Assembly (NCBI GenBank): GCA_024225275.1
Contig: JAAEMS010000099.1
Span: forward strand, 21,362-85,361
Source: Actinomycetes bacterium
GTDB taxonomy: Bacteria > Actinomycetota > Acidimicrobiia > Acidimicrobiales > JAAEMS01
DNA length: 64,000 nt
Direction: 5' to 3'
A program made the position numbers and the translations under genes. The notes below the pieces were generated by a model that did no database searches, was not told where the DNA came from, and worked only from the letters and a program-made list of their open reading frames with translations. Of this stretch, positions 55,434 to 64,000 are shown in pieces (the first letter of the stretch is position 1; each line of letters opens with the position of its first letter).

Positions 55434-57110
55434 GTGAACGAACAAGACCAGGCGTCGGCCAACGGGTTCGCCGACCTCGGCTTGCGGCCCGAGATCCTGG
55501 GCACCCTCGAGGCCCTGGGCTACCGCGAGCCCACCCCCATACAGAAGGAGACCATCCCCCCTCTGCTCGGTGGGGCCGATGTCCTGGGCCAGGCCGCCAC
55601 CGGCACCGGCAAGACCGCGGCCTTCGCCCTCCCGGTCGTCAACCAGATCGAGGCCGACGACCCCAAGGTTCCGGTGGCCCTCGTTCTCGTCCCCACCCGC
55701 GAGCTGGCCGTCCAGGTCAGCGACGCCATGCTCGGCTACGGCCAGGCCCAACGCATCAAGGTCGTGGCCATCTACGGCGGCCAGCCCATCCACCACCAGC
55801 TCCAGGCCATCGACCGGGGGGTGCACATCATCGTGGCCACCCCGGGCCGGGCCCGCGACCACCTCGAACGGGGTTCCCTCTCGCTCGACACCGTACGCAC
55901 CGTCATCCTCGACGAGGCCGACGAGATGCTCGACATGGGGTTCAGCGAGGATCTCGAGGCCATCCTCGAGCGCACCCCGTCGGAACGTCAGACGGTGCTG
56001 TTCTCGGCTACCTTGCCGCCGCGCATCAACTCGATCGCCAAGCGGTTCCAGCGCGATCCGGTCCGGATCCAGATCGCCCGGACTCAAACATCCGACGAGA
56101 ATACGCTCGTTCGTCAGGCCGCGTTTCTCGTACAGCGCCAGCACAAGCCGGCCGCCCTGGGCCGCATCCTCGACATCGAGAATCCCCAGTCGGCGCTCGT
56201 CTTCTGCAAGACCCGCACCGACGTCGACGAGCTCACCGTGAATCTGAACGCCCGGGGCTACCGGGCCGAGGCCCTGCACGGAGGTATGGATCAGCGCCAG
56301 CGCGACCGGGTCATGGCTCGTTTGCGCGACGGCACCGCCGAGCTCCTGGTCGCCACCGACGTGGCGGCTCGCGGCCTCGATGTCGACACCCTCACCCATG
56401 TCGTGAACTTCGATGTGCCCAGTGCCCCCGCCAGCTACGTCCACCGCATCGGCAGGGTGGGTCGGGCTGGTCGCGAGGGAGTGGCCATCACCCTGGTCGA
56501 GCCCCGCAACCGGCGTCAGCTGGCCAACATCGAGCAGGTCACGAAGACCAAAATCGCCATCGAGCAGGTCCCTTCGGTGGCCGACCTGCGGGCCCGTCAG
56601 GTCGAGTACACCCTCGACGCCGTGCGTCAGGCCCTGACCGGTGAGGATGTGGACGATTACAGCGCGACCCTCGACCGGCTCACCGAGACCGCCGACGAGC
56701 GTACGGTCGCCCTGGCGGCCATCAAGCTCGTTCACGAGGCCCGGAACCCGGGCGTGGACGAAGTCGAGATCCCGGCGGTCAGCGACCGCCCCCCCAAACG
56801 GGACAAGGGTCCGAAGGTGAACAAGGGCGACCGGCCCCGCGGCGGCAAGGGCGACCGTCCCCACTCCAAAGGGCCGGCCGGTTCGGTGTACATCGGCCTC
56901 GGCCGCAAGGCCAGCATCCGCCCCGGTGACCTCGTCGGAGCGATCGCCAACGAGACTGGCCTCGCCGGTCGCGAGATTGGTCCCATCCGCATCACCGACC
57001 GCTACTCGGTCGTAGGCGTGCCCGAAGGGTCGGTCGACCAGGTGATCAAGGCCCTCCAGTCCACGACCATCAGAGGCAAGAGGACTACGGTCCGACGCTT
57101 CGTCGAATGA
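55434..57110 (+). CDS. DEAD-box ATP-dependent RNA helicase (DeaD/CsdA-like)
   Basis: RNA helicase of 558 aa. It has the Q motif region ending in TPIQKET, motif I ATGTGKT, Ia PTRELAVQV, II DEADEMLDMGF, III SAT, V ATDVAARGLDVD and VI HRIGRVGRAG. After the two RecA domains come a linker, a Lys/Arg/Gly-rich basic segment (about 450-490) and a DbpA-type RNA-binding domain (SVYIGLGRKASIRPGDLVGAI), so it resembles DeaD/CsdA enzymes that act on ribosome assembly and mRNA decay. Confidence 0.96.
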   Translation: MNEQDQASANGFADLGLRPEILGTLEALGYREPTPIQKETIPPLLGGADVLGQAATGTGKTAAFALPVVNQIEADDPKVPVALVLVPTRELAVQVSDAMLGYGQAQRIKVVAIYGGQPIHHQLQAIDRGVHIIVATPGRARDHLERGSLSLDTVRTVILDEADEMLDMGFSEDLEAILERTPSERQTVLFSATLPPRINSIAKRFQRDPVRIQIARTQTSDENTLVRQAAFLVQRQHKPAALGRILDIENPQSALVFCKTRTDVDELTVNLNARGYRAEALHGGMDQRQRDRVMARLRDGTAELLVATDVAARGLDVDTLTHVVNFDVPSAPASYVHRIGRVGRAGREGVAITLVEPRNRRQLANIEQVTKTKIAIEQVPSVADLRARQVEYTLDAVRQALTGEDVDDYSATLDRLTETADERTVALAAIKLVHEARNPGVDEVEIPAVSDRPPKRDKGPKVNKGDRPRGGKGDRPHSKGPAGSVYIGLGRKASIRPGDLVGAIANETGLAGREIGPIRITDRYSVVGVPEGSVDQVIKALQSTTIRGKRTTVRRFVE

Positions 57111-57174
57111 CTCGGAACGCGGTCGGCCACTAGCCTGCGGACCCCTGATGGTCAGGGGAACAGGGGAGAGGCAA

Positions 57175-57918
57175 ATGGATCTCGGAATCGCCGGAAAGCG
57201 CGCCGCGGTAGCCGCATCGTCGGGAGGCCTGGGCCGAGGTATCGCCCTGGCTCTGGGGCAGGCGGGTTGCGAGGTGGTGGTGTCCGGACGCGACGCGGAT
57301 CGCCTGGCCACTGCCGCGGCCGACGTGGCGAACAGTCACCCCATCACCGCCGATGTCTCCACGGTCGACGGGGCACTGGCGTTCGTCGAGGACGCCCGCA
57401 CCGAACTCGGAGGTATCGATATCCTCGTCACCAACGGTGGTGGGCCACCCCCGGGCACCTTCGCTTCCACCCCCTGGGAGGACTACCAGCCGGCTATCGA
57501 GCGCAGCCTCCTGGCCATGGCCGCCATGGTCCACGAGTGCGTACCAGCCATGCGGGAGAACCAGTGGGGCCGCGTCCTGGCCATCACCTCGGTGTCGGTC
57601 CGCCAGCCCATCCCCAACCTGATCCTGTCGAACACTGCCCGGGCCGGCCTCACTGGCTTCCTGAAGACGGTAGCCCTCGAGGTGGCAGGCGACGGCATCA
57701 CCGTCAACACCATCCAGCCTGGCCTCCATGCCACCGACCGGGTCCAGCAAATCTATGGAGGCGACACCTCCGGGGCCGCGGCTGCGATTCCCGTCGGCTT
57801 CGTTGGTGACCCCGACGACTTCGGCCGGGCCGGCGCCTTCCTCTGTTCTGAGTCGGCCAAGTTCATCACCGGGGCCTCACTCAACGTCGACGGCGGCGCC
57901 TACAGCGCCCTTCAATAG
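57175..57918 (+). CDS. SDR-family protein lacking the YxxxK pair
   Basis: Short-chain dehydrogenase fold, 247 aa. The nucleotide loop reads AASSGGLGRGIALAL; VTNGGGPPPG stands in place of NNAG; the end is GASLNVDGG. At the active site, after ITSVSVRQPIPNL, the usual Tyr-x-x-x-Lys is replaced by Ser-x-x-x-Arg (LSNTARAG). This is a known atypical SDR subgroup, and ordinary reductase chemistry is doubtful. The start at 57175 is set by GGAGAGG 5 nt upstream, not the ATG at 57148. The 3' end overlaps the convergent DUF4240 gene by 7 bp. Confidence 0.88.
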   Translation: MDLGIAGKRAAVAASSGGLGRGIALALGQAGCEVVVSGRDADRLATAAADVANSHPITADVSTVDGALAFVEDARTELGGIDILVTNGGGPPPGTFASTPWEDYQPAIERSLLAMAAMVHECVPAMRENQWGRVLAITSVSVRQPIPNLILSNTARAGLTGFLKTVALEVAGDGITVNTIQPGLHATDRVQQIYGGDTSGAAAAIPVGFVGDPDDFGRAGAFLCSESAKFITGASLNVDGGAYSALQ

Positions 57919-58409
57919 GCCGGGTGTAGGGCGCACAGGCGGGGGTAGCGCTCCTTCATGGCATCTTCGTCGTCGAACGTCCAAGCCCTATCGAGGTGAG
58001 GGTTGGGCACCGGCGTGAAGGGAATCAGTCCGCCGGTGACCTGCTCGTAGGCACGGGTGGGGATGAACAGGAGTGGCTCGAGCAACCCGTAGCGGGGGTC
58101 GAGGTCGGCCAGCCCATCGGGCTCGGCGTTGATGGCCTCGTAGGTCTGCTGGCCGTGGGCCAGCAGCCAGAGCCGGAAGTTCTGGAACACGCCGTCCGGG
58201 CAGCTGGCGCCGGTGATGATGTGGGCCGCGCCCCACATCAGCCAGTTGTTGCTCGAGGCGAGCCGGGCCCGGAGATGACGGTCGAAGGCCACGATGTCGC
58301 GCTCGGGAAGATGGAGCAGGTGGTCGAAGACGGTCTGGGGAACCTGGGTGGGAGACTCAGCCAGATGGCACCACTCATCGAAGAGCACCCAGAATGCTTG
58401 TCGGTCCAT
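57912..58409 (-). CDS. DUF4240-domain protein
   Basis: Soluble protein of 165 aa. FWVLFDEWCHLAESP, then WLMWGAAHIITGASCPDGVFQNFRLWLLAHGQQTYEAI and LLEPLLFIPTRAYEQVTG match the DUF4240 pattern. Function is unknown; members are often called WGR- or toxin-immunity-like neighbours, but nothing here supports such a role. Start ATG 58409 is preceded by GAGGG. The 194-bp gap to the methyltransferase stop (58604) holds no clear terminator. Confidence 0.82.
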   Translation of the reverse strand: MDRQAFWVLFDEWCHLAESPTQVPQTVFDHLLHLPERDIVAFDRHLRARLASSNNWLMWGAAHIITGASCPDGVFQNFRLWLLAHGQQTYEAINAEPDGLADLDPRYGLLEPLLFIPTRAYEQVTGGLIPFTPVPNPHLDRAWTFDDEDAMKERYPRLCALHPAY

Positions 58410-58603
58410 CCGTTTCCCTCTCGTTCGGTGACGCAGGTCCTTCATCGGCGGGACTCAACAACCACCTGAAGAGGATGAACCGAACGCCTTATTTGATCCC
58501 GCCGGCGCGCGCGGAGCCTTCGGAGGGCAACGACTCGGGCGGTGGCCTCTCTGTCTCGCGTGGGGGATCGTGGGCCGGGTGTGACACCGTGCCAGCGAGC
58601 AAG

Positions 58604-59593
58604 TCAGGGGGTGAGCGGGGCAAACGGCGGTTTGCGGCAGACGTAGGCGAGGACATAGCAGGACTCGATGTCGTCGTAGACGCCAATGGTCTCGAGCTCG
58701 CAGGGATCCAATCGGTTGGCGGTGAAGGTCTGGGGGAGGTGGGTGAGGCCCACCTGGCGTTCGATCTCGAATCCGGCTGCCTCGAGCTTGGCCCGGAGCG
58801 GACCGTGGTCGTACTCGATGTCGTGGTCGGGATTGGTGACGGTCAGGTCGGTGCCCTCGAGCTGGAGTCGACAAGCCGCACCGTTCGGCGTGTCGAGAGC
58901 CAGACGACCTCCCGGCTCGAGAACCCGAAACACCTCGGTCAGCACGGTATCGCCCACGTCTTCAGGGACGTGCTCGAAGGTCTGGCCCGAGTAGACGAGG
59001 TCGAAGGTGTTGTCCTCGAAGGTTGAGAGGTCGGCCATCGAATGGAACGAGTACTGCACCGGGCCCAGGGCGGTCTGGATCGGTTCACCGCTCTTCATGT
59101 GTTGGTAGAGCTCGTGGCGCTCGTCGACCGGCAGCTCCACGATCACCAGCCGTTGGAACTCGTACGGGTAACCGAGGTGGACGAATGCCCCCTCGGGGTT
59201 GCTCTGATGGGTCCCGCCCAGATCCAGGATCTGGGCCGCCTTGGGGAGCTGTTGGACGAACAGGCAGCGGGACCGGTGCAAGGCAATGAGGGAGTCGGGG
59301 TTACCCAGCGCCTGGTCGAACCAGTACTCGTCGCTGCCCTTCATCTCCGACAGGGTGTGGGAGCGGGTCCGGGTGCCCATCCGCAGGTGTTGGAGGTAGT
59401 TCTCGCGCCCGGCCTGGTCGGCGGGGCGGTTGAGGACCATCTCGTAGGCGAGGTCGATGAACGCGCCGTCGTCGAGGGCGTCGATGCCCGACAGGCCGGT
59501 GCTGCGGTCCTGGACGCCGAGGCGCCGCTTCAGGCGCTGTGCCGGCCCCAGCAGGTGCAGGGCGGCCAGCCAGGAGACGAGTCGGTTACGCAT
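58604..59593 (-). CDS. Methyltransferase with N-terminal DUF4214-like region
   Basis: Protein of 329 aa in two parts. Residues about 35-95 (DGAFIDLAYEMVLNRPADQAGRENYLQHLRMG) match the DUF4214 helical motif found in surface-glycan and S-layer related proteins. The C-terminal part is a class I methyltransferase (AAQILDLGGTHQSN, DLVYSGQTFEHVPED, VFRVLEPGGRLALDTPNG). The combination is often seen in polysaccharide gene clusters, so a glycan methylation role is plausible. It follows the nucleotidyltransferase gene by 9 bp. Confidence 0.83.
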   Translation of the reverse strand: MRNRLVSWLAALHLLGPAQRLKRRLGVQDRSTGLSGIDALDDGAFIDLAYEMVLNRPADQAGRENYLQHLRMGTRTRSHTLSEMKGSDEYWFDQALGNPDSLIALHRSRCLFVQQLPKAAQILDLGGTHQSNPEGAFVHLGYPYEFQRLVIVELPVDERHELYQHMKSGEPIQTALGPVQYSFHSMADLSTFEDNTFDLVYSGQTFEHVPEDVGDTVLTEVFRVLEPGGRLALDTPNGAACRLQLEGTDLTVTNPDHDIEYDHGPLRAKLEAAGFEIERQVGLTHLPQTFTANRLDPCELETIGVYDDIESCYVLAYVCRKPPFAPLTP

Positions 59594-59602
59594 CGCCGCA
59601 GG

Positions 59603-60175
59603 CTATCGGTCGGTCGGGCTCCCACTGAGCCACGTCTCGTAGCGGTCAGGGTCGGTCCAGGCCCCGGATTCCCGATCGAAGCGGACCGCAGCGTGGAGCA
59701 TGTGGTGGATCGCTCCGTCCCGGGCGGTGGTGGACGAGACGTGGTGGTGGGCCTCGTCGAGTGGTAGCAGCAGCTCGGGCGGGGTGGGGTGGGGTGGTCG
59801 GGGGAAGACGGCAACCCGGGGCAGGGCCTCCATGGCTGCGTCGCGGGCGGCGGGGTTGTCGTCGTAGAAGACCGGGTCCTGGATCTGGTGCCATTTGTCG
59901 GCGCCCATGATCAGGACGTCATACCCGTCAGCGATGTCGACGAGGAGGCGCTTCTCGGTGACCCACACACCGAGCCACTCGTGCTCAGAGGCGGCGTCTT
60001 CGAGCACGGCGATGCGATGGTCGAAGAGGGGGCGGTCGACATCTTCTTTGGCCAGCGCCACCCGCGACACCACCAGGTCGACCCGCTCGAGCTCGAAGTA
60101 GTCGCGGGCCGTCCACGCGATGTCGAGGTGAGCAATGGTGGGCGGGTTGAACGACCCCGGGAATGCGGCAATCAC
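59603..60175 (-). CDS. NadD/CoaD-like nucleotidyltransferase
   Basis: Soluble HIGH-type nucleotidyltransferase (190 aa). The N-terminal FPGSFNPPTIAHLDIA holds the T/H-x-x-H motif, and VSSTTAR corresponds to the C-terminal ISSTxxR. IMGADKWHQIQDP resembles the NadD active-site GADxxxxxxxW region. It may be a NadD paralogue; an unusual acceptor cannot be excluded. GTG 60175 is preferred over a longer frame that would overlap the divergent DUF1330 gene. Confidence 0.7.
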   Translation of the reverse strand: MIAAFPGSFNPPTIAHLDIAWTARDYFELERVDLVVSRVALAKEDVDRPLFDHRIAVLEDAASEHEWLGVWVTEKRLLVDIADGYDVLIMGADKWHQIQDPVFYDDNPAARDAAMEALPRVAVFPRPPHPTPPELLLPLDEAHHHVSSTTARDGAIHHMLHAAVRFDRESGAWTDPDRYETWLSGSPTDR

Positions 60176-60207
60176 GCGGTACTCCAATCCATGCTCAACT
60201 ATCGCCC

Positions 60208-60510
60208 ATGAGCGCATACATCATCGTGAACTATCAGGTAGAAGACGCCGACCAGTACAAGACCTACCAGAAGGGTGCCGCACCGGCGCTCGGTATCGGC
60301 TCCGACGCCAAGCTACGCGTCCTCGAGCACAACAGTGAGTCACTCGAGGGTGATCCGGGCAGCAATACCGTCGTGCTCGAGTTCGAGTCTCGCGAGAAGG
60401 CCAAGGAGATCTGGGAGTCCCAGGCCTACCGCGACGTCGTCGACCTACGCCTGGGGGCCTCGTCGAAGCACTTCGCGGTCCTGGTCGACCAGTTCGAGAT
60501 GCCCTCCTGA
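60208..60510 (+). CDS. DUF1330-domain protein
   Basis: Small soluble protein (100 aa) with a ferredoxin-like alpha/beta barrel: SAYIIVNYQVEDADQYKTYQKGA, VVLEFESREKAKEIWES and YRDVVDLRLGASSKHFAVLVD. It matches DUF1330, a family of dimeric proteins of unknown function related to the EthD/ABM fold. ATG 60208 is chosen because the longer frame would run into the divergent promoter region. Confidence 0.85.
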   Translation: MSAYIIVNYQVEDADQYKTYQKGAAPALGIGSDAKLRVLEHNSESLEGDPGSNTVVLEFESREKAKEIWESQAYRDVVDLRLGASSKHFAVLVDQFEMPS

Positions 60511-60549
60511 TCAGGCGTAACATCAAATGACGCCGATAGCGAGGTAGCG

Positions 60550-62190
60550 ATGACAAACACCGAGTCGTACACGGCCGGAGTCACCGACGTGGCTCTCATC
60601 GAGGACACCATCGATGCCAACTTCCGGCGATCGGTGGCCCGCTTCTCCGACCGCGAGGCGCTCGTCGTTCGTCATCAGGACATCCGCTGGACCTACGGGG
60701 AGCTCGACCAGAAGATCGACGAGCTGGCCAGAGCCCTCGCCGCCCACGGGCTCGAGGTCGGCGACCGAGTGGGGCTCTGGGCGCCCAACCGGTACGAGTG
60801 GACCCTGGTCCAGTACGCCACCGCCCGTCTGGGTGTGGTCATGGTGTGCATCAACCCCGCCTACCGGACCTCTGAGCTCGAGTTCGCCCTCAACCAGTCG
60901 GGTTGTCGCCTCCTGTTGGCCGCCGCTGAGTTCAAGACCAGCAACTACCGGGCCATGTACGACGAGGTGGCCGACCAGTGCCCCAACGTCGAAGCCGCCA
61001 TCTTCTTCGAGACCCCTGAGTGGGACACGCTGCTGGCCCGGGCGGGCGAGGTCAGTGCCGAAGCAGTGGCCCAGCGGGCCGCCGGTCTCCGCAACACCGA
61101 TCCCATCAACATCCAGTACACGTCGGGCACCACTGGCCTGCCCAAGGGCGCCACCCTCACCCATCGCAACATCTTGAACAATGGGTTCTTCGTGGGTGAG
61201 GGTTGCAGCTTCACCGAGAAGGATCGGGTGTGCATCCCGGTGCCCTTCTACCACTGCTTCGGCATGGTCATGGGCAACCTCGGCTCCACCACCCATGGGG
61301 CCACGATGGTCATCCCCAATGACGCCTTCGAGCCGGTGTCCGTGCTCGAGACCGTGCAGGAAGAACGGTGCACCGCCCTGTACGGCGTCCCCACGATGTT
61401 CATCGCCGAGCTGGGGGTGCCGGGTTTCGATCAGTACGACCTCAGTACGCTGCGCACCGGCATCATGGCCGGCTCGCCCTGCCCGATCGAGGTCATGAAG
61501 CAGGTCATCGACCAGATGAACATGTCCGAGGTCACCATCGCCTACGGCATGACCGAGACCTCACCGGTATCCACCCAGACCGGTGCCGACGACACCATCG
61601 AGAAGCGCACTGGTTCGGTGGGCCGGGTTCATCCCCATGTCGAGATCCGGGTCGCTGATCCCGACACCAACGAGACCGTCGCCCGGGGCACCGACGGCGA
61701 GTTCCAGACCCGCGGCTACTCGGTGATGCAGGGCTACTGGAACGAGCCCGAGAAGACCGCCGGCGCCATCGACTCCGAAGGCTGGATGCACACCGGCGAC
61801 CTTGCCGTCATGGACGAGGAGGGCTACGTCAACATCACCGGTCGCATCAAGGACCTCATCATCCGGGGTGGCGAGAACATCTCACCCCGCGAGATCGAGG
61901 AGTTCCTCTACAGCCACCCCGACATCATCGACGTGCAGGTGGTGGGGGTCCCCGACCAGACCTACGGCGAGCAAGTCTGCGCCTTCGTGCAGTCCAAGCC
62001 CGAGTCGGGCCTCGACGGTGACTCGGTGCGCGATTTCTGCCGGGGCAAGATCGCCCACTACAAGGTGCCGCGGTACGTGCTCACCGTCGACGAGTTCCCC
62101 ATGACCGTCACCGGCAAGATCCAGAAGTACAAGCTTCGTGACTTCGCCGTGGGCGAGCTCGCGCTCGAAGGTCCCGCCGAGACCGCCTGA
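60550..62190 (+). CDS. AMP-forming acyl-CoA synthetase (FadD-like)
   Basis: ANL-superfamily enzyme (546 aa) that activates a carboxylic acid to its CoA ester. P-loop-like A3 motif [17 protein letters not shown]5 YGMTETSP, A8 [23 protein letters not shown] and catalytic Lys in A10 [12 protein letters not shown] are all present. It is most like medium/long-chain fatty acyl-CoA ligases. A benzoate-specific role for the box pathway is possible but not supported by motif. A GAGG-type site precedes the ATG. Confidence 0.94.
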   Translation: MTNTESYTAGVTDVALIEDTIDANFRRSVARFSDREALVVRHQDIRWTYGELDQKIDELARALAAHGLEVGDRVGLWAPNRYEWTLVQYATARLGVVMVCINPAYRTSELEFALNQSGCRLLLAAAEFKTSNYRAMYDEVADQCPNVEAAIFFETPEWDTLLARAGEVSAEAVAQRAAGLRNTDPINIQYTSGTTGLPKGATLTHRNILNNGFFVGEGCSFTEKDRVCIPVPFYHCFGMVMGNLGSTTHGATMVIPNDAFEPVSVLETVQEERCTALYGVPTMFIAELGVPGFDQYDLSTLRTGIMAGSPCPIEVMKQVIDQMNMSEVTIAYGMTETSPVSTQTGADDTIEKRTGSVGRVHPHVEIRVADPDTNETVARGTDGEFQTRGYSVMQGYWNEPEKTAGAIDSEGWMHTGDLAVMDEEGYVNITGRIKDLIIRGGENISPREIEEFLYSHPDIIDVQVVGVPDQTYGEQVCAFVQSKPESGLDGDSVRDFCRGKIAHYKVPRYVLTVDEFPMTVTGKIQKYKLRDFAVGELALEGPAETA

Positions 62191-62214
62191 CCCTCTACCT
62201 CCCGCCCGGGGGGG

Positions 62215-63030
62215 TCAGATCTGCACCGGGCGACTCAGGAGGATGGGGCAGGGGGCTTGGTGGACGACGCGCATGGCCACGCTGCCCAGGACGAACCGGG
62301 CGATACCGGTCCGGCAGTGGGTGGTCATGATGCCGAGAGCGGCGCCGTCCTTGTCAAGGTGTCCGACGATGGCATCGGCGGCGTCCTTCTGATAGATGAC
62401 CTCGTGTTCGAACTGGTGGCCGCTGACCTCGGTGTACTGGTTGGCGAGCTCCCCCACGTACTCACTGTCGGAGGAGTAGGCGGGGTCGGTCACGCCGAGA
62501 TCGATGACCTGGGCGATCGAGGGGGTCATGCCGTAGGCCAGGGCCCACTGGGTGGCGATGGGTAGGCTGGTCTCGGCCGCCTCGGACCCGTCGACGAAGG
62601 CCACCAGGCGCCCGTCGACGATCGCCGGGCAATCGGCAGCGACATGGGGCCCGACGATCAGGATGGGGTGGTGGGCGTCGCGCACGACCGTCTCGGCCAC
62701 GCTGCCCAGAACGGCACCCATGCGACCTACGCCGCGGGTGGTCATGACCAGCAGGTCACCCGGTTCGTCGTTCAGTTCGCCCACCAGCGCCTGGGCCGCA
62801 TCGCCCTCGAGCTGGATGATCTTGTACTGGGCCTCCAGATCCCCCAGGTCGCCGACATGGGCCCGGAGAAATGACTCACGTCCGATCGGATCCTGTTCGT
62901 CGGTGACGAAGCTCAGGATCTCGAGGGGTGCGGCCGAGGCCCGGGCTATCGATGCAGCGACCCCCACCGCGCTGTTGGCCACGGTGGAGCCGTCGAGTGG
63001 GACCACAATCTTCTCGAACACAGCACTCAC
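62215..63030 (-). CDS. Tandem-domain universal stress protein
   Basis: Cytosolic protein (271 aa) with two Usp domains. The first (VPLDGSTVANSAVG to TTRGVGRMGAVLGSVAETVV) has a near-complete ATP-binding G-x2-G-x9-GS motif. The second (AFVDGSEAAETSLP to TTHCRTGIARFVLGSVAMRVV) is weaker in the glycine pattern. GTG start at 63030 with GAGGAGTGA upstream. Its upstream region carries a triple 17-bp repeat. Confidence 0.93.
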   Translation of the reverse strand: MSAVFEKIVVPLDGSTVANSAVGVAASIARASAAPLEILSFVTDEQDPIGRESFLRAHVGDLGDLEAQYKIIQLEGDAAQALVGELNDEPGDLLVMTTRGVGRMGAVLGSVAETVVRDAHHPILIVGPHVAADCPAIVDGRLVAFVDGSEAAETSLPIATQWALAYGMTPSIAQVIDLGVTDPAYSSDSEYVGELANQYTEVSGHQFEHEVIYQKDAADAIVGHLDKDGAALGIMTTHCRTGIARFVLGSVAMRVVHQAPCPILLSRPVQI

Positions 63031-63138
63031 TCCTCACCCTGGGGATCTATGAACCACTCAACACCCGTCCGAGCGAATCGATCAGGGCCTAAGGTCCTGC
63101 CCCCACCCGACCCGTCCCCTAGTGGGAGCTTGGCCCGT

Positions 63139-63189
63139 CCTCGTCATGTCACAGCCCTCGTCATGTCACAGCCCTCGATATTTCACAGC
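63139..63189. repeat. Three tandem 17-bp repeats upstream of the usp gene
   Basis: CCTCGTCATGTCACAGC occurs exactly at 63139-63155 and 63156-63172; a third copy at 63173-63189 reads CCTCGATATTTCACAGC. They lie 109-159 bp upstream of the usp start and 18 bp from the stop of the thioesterase gene. Such iterated short units could bind a regulator; they could equally be a slippage product. Confidence 0.75.
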
Positions 63190-63206
63190 CCGCTGGGGCC
63201 GGAGTA

Positions 63207-63851
63207 CTACGGCTTGTAGTCCTCAGCCGGCTGGATGAAGAGACCCTTCGACTCGCAGAACACCGTGCCGTCCGCGGTGGAGCCTTCACAGCTCAGGACG
63301 ATCTTGCGTCCCTCATGGCTCACGGTCGTGGCCCGGAACTCGACGGGCTCGTCGATAGGTGCCGCGGCCCGGTAGTCGACGGTGAGCGACGCGGTGAACG
63401 CCCGGCGGCCGTGGGAGCGGTTGAGGGCGCCCATCGTCTCGTCGACGAGGCTGGCCACGACCCCGCCGTGGATCCGGTTCGGAGGCCCGGCGTGACCGGG
63501 GTCGATGTCGGCCCGCCCCACCACGTCGTCGCCGGCGCGGAAGAAGTTGATGCCGGAGGCGTGGGGATGGAAGGCGCCCCCGATGACCGAGAAGGGGTCG
63601 AACTCGATCTCGCCCCCGTCAGGGATCTCCAGCGGGGCGTACTCGCCGTCGTAGATACGGGCCAGGTGGGGGCGGGTCCGGAAGTCAGCTTCCTTGTCGC
63701 GCCGGTCGCCCTGCTCGATGAGTGCGGCCAGCCGCTCGGCCTGGGCGGCGATCTCGGCCAGGTCGTCATCGGATCCGTGGTGGCGGTTGATCGCCTGGTT
63801 GAGTCGGCGCATTGCCTGAGCGGCCCGTTCCAATGAGCTCCAGTCGGTCAT
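63207..63851 (-). CDS. PaaI-like hotdog-fold thioesterase
   Basis: Protein of 214 aa. An N-terminal helical extension of about 60 residues ([17 protein letters not shown]...) precedes a hotdog domain. [22 protein letters not shown] is the HGG active-site region typical of PaaI-type acyl-CoA thioesterases, and [21 protein letters not shown] is the central strand. The start at 63851 overlaps the stop of the upstream isomerase-like gene by two bases. Probable acyl-CoA hydrolase; substrate unknown. Confidence 0.87.
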   Translation of the reverse strand: MTDWSSLERAAQAMRRLNQAINRHHGSDDDLAEIAAQAERLAALIEQGDRRDKEADFRTRPHLARIYDGEYAPLEIPDGGEIEFDPFSVIGGAFHPHASGINFFRAGDDVVGRADIDPGHAGPPNRIHGGVVASLVDETMGALNRSHGRRAFTASLTVDYRAAAPIDEPVEFRATTVSHEGRKIVLSCEGSTADGTVFCESKGLFIQPAEDYKP

Positions 63852-64000
63852 GGTGTGAACCCCCTGGCCCGGCTCAGCCACCCCAGGCCCTCGTCGGTGG
63901 TGGTCCGGGGACGGTACTCGGCGCCCAGGAAACCATCCCAGCCCAAGGCGTCGATGGCCTCGAAGATCTGGGGGTAGGCGAGCTCGCCTTCGTCGGGTTC
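63848..64000 (-). CDS. Hydroxypyruvate isomerase-like protein, C-terminal fragment
   Basis: Only the last 50 codons are in the window; the gene continues past the right edge. [20 protein letters not shown], then GAEYRPR and GLGWL, match the end of the TIM-barrel sugar isomerase family (Hyi/OtnI type). The stop TGA overlaps the thioesterase ATG (ATGA), so the two are co-transcribed. Confidence 0.75.
   Translation of the reverse strand, partial: EPDEGELAYPQIFEAIDALGWDGFLGAEYRPRTTTDEGLGWLSRARGFTP

Noticed and set aside
55377..57311. Minus-strand frame of 644 codons opposite the DEAD-box helicase
   Set aside because: Shadow of the helicase and SDR genes; no motif is recognisable.
57912..58409. 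DUF4240 gene as part of a toxin-immunity system
   Set aside because: No polymorphic toxin, secretion gene or nuclease is adjacent; the neighbours are an SDR and a methyltransferase.
60550..62190. Acyl-CoA synthetase as the benzoate-CoA ligase of the box pathway
   Set aside because: It is 5 kb away on the other strand, outside the operon, and its motifs fit general fatty acyl-CoA ligases.

Overview
The window is compact, high-GC bacterial chromosome with frequent GTG starts, many 1-4 bp gene overlaps and very short intergenic gaps. Gene content (AtpZ/AtpI plus F-type ATP synthase, GatCAB, MscL, PknB-type kinase with PASTA repeats, PPK2, GlpX, box-type benzoyl-CoA genes, PaaX regulator, many acyl-CoA and SDR enzymes) and recurrent leaderless promoters point to an actinobacterium. 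An Acidimicrobiia-like lineage is my inference, not something the sequence proves. No rRNA, tRNA, insertion sequence, prophage or CRISPR array was seen.

Layout. 1-4.2 kb: a sensor kinase/response regulator pair followed by a two-gene module (stand-alone 7TM domain plus ATP-grasp ligase). Codon choice here looks more mixed than in the rest, and the block ends at the stub of a P-loop gene. 4.2-12.6 kb: surface polysaccharide genes (O-antigen ligase/polymerase, Wzz-like chain-length protein with a repetitive tail, flippase, phosphodiesterase-family protein, two GT2 glycosyltransferases). 12.7-20.9 kb: complete ATP synthase operon atpZ-I-B-E-F-F-H-A-G-D-C with two b-type subunits, closed by a strong hairpin. 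21-28.3 kb: ppk2, glpX, hypotheticals, an MFS transporter, a NifU-like Fe-S protein, MeaB and MscL. 28.4-43.9 kb: rhomboid protease, cysteine desulfurase with mnmA (tRNA 2-thiouridine), ligA, PASTA kinase, SCP2 protein, esterase, gatCAB and a MATE exporter.

44-50.6 kb: a translationally coupled five-gene operon combining an LtaS-like membrane sulfatase-fold enzyme with two ABC exporters. 50.7-55.4 kb: a PaaX-family regulator with boxC, boxB and a hydrolase, part of aerobic benzoyl-CoA degradation. 55.4-64 kb: DEAD-box RNA helicase, an atypical SDR, a DUF4240 protein, a methyltransferase and a nucleotidyltransferase, a DUF1330 protein, an acyl-CoA synthetase, a tandem universal stress protein, a PaaI-like thioesterase and the 3' end of a hydroxypyruvate isomerase-like gene.

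Points that stand out: (i) the 7TM/ATP-grasp module next to a two-component system and a gene stub; (ii) two copies, 29 kb apart, of a palindrome with the same 22-5-22 geometry; (iii) at least eleven genes with a TANNNT box 6-9 nt before the start codon; (iv) a probable CTG start for meaB; (v) the box operon lacking boxA in view, with an inverted repeat at the paaX start; (vi) a 17-bp triple repeat upstream of the stress protein.
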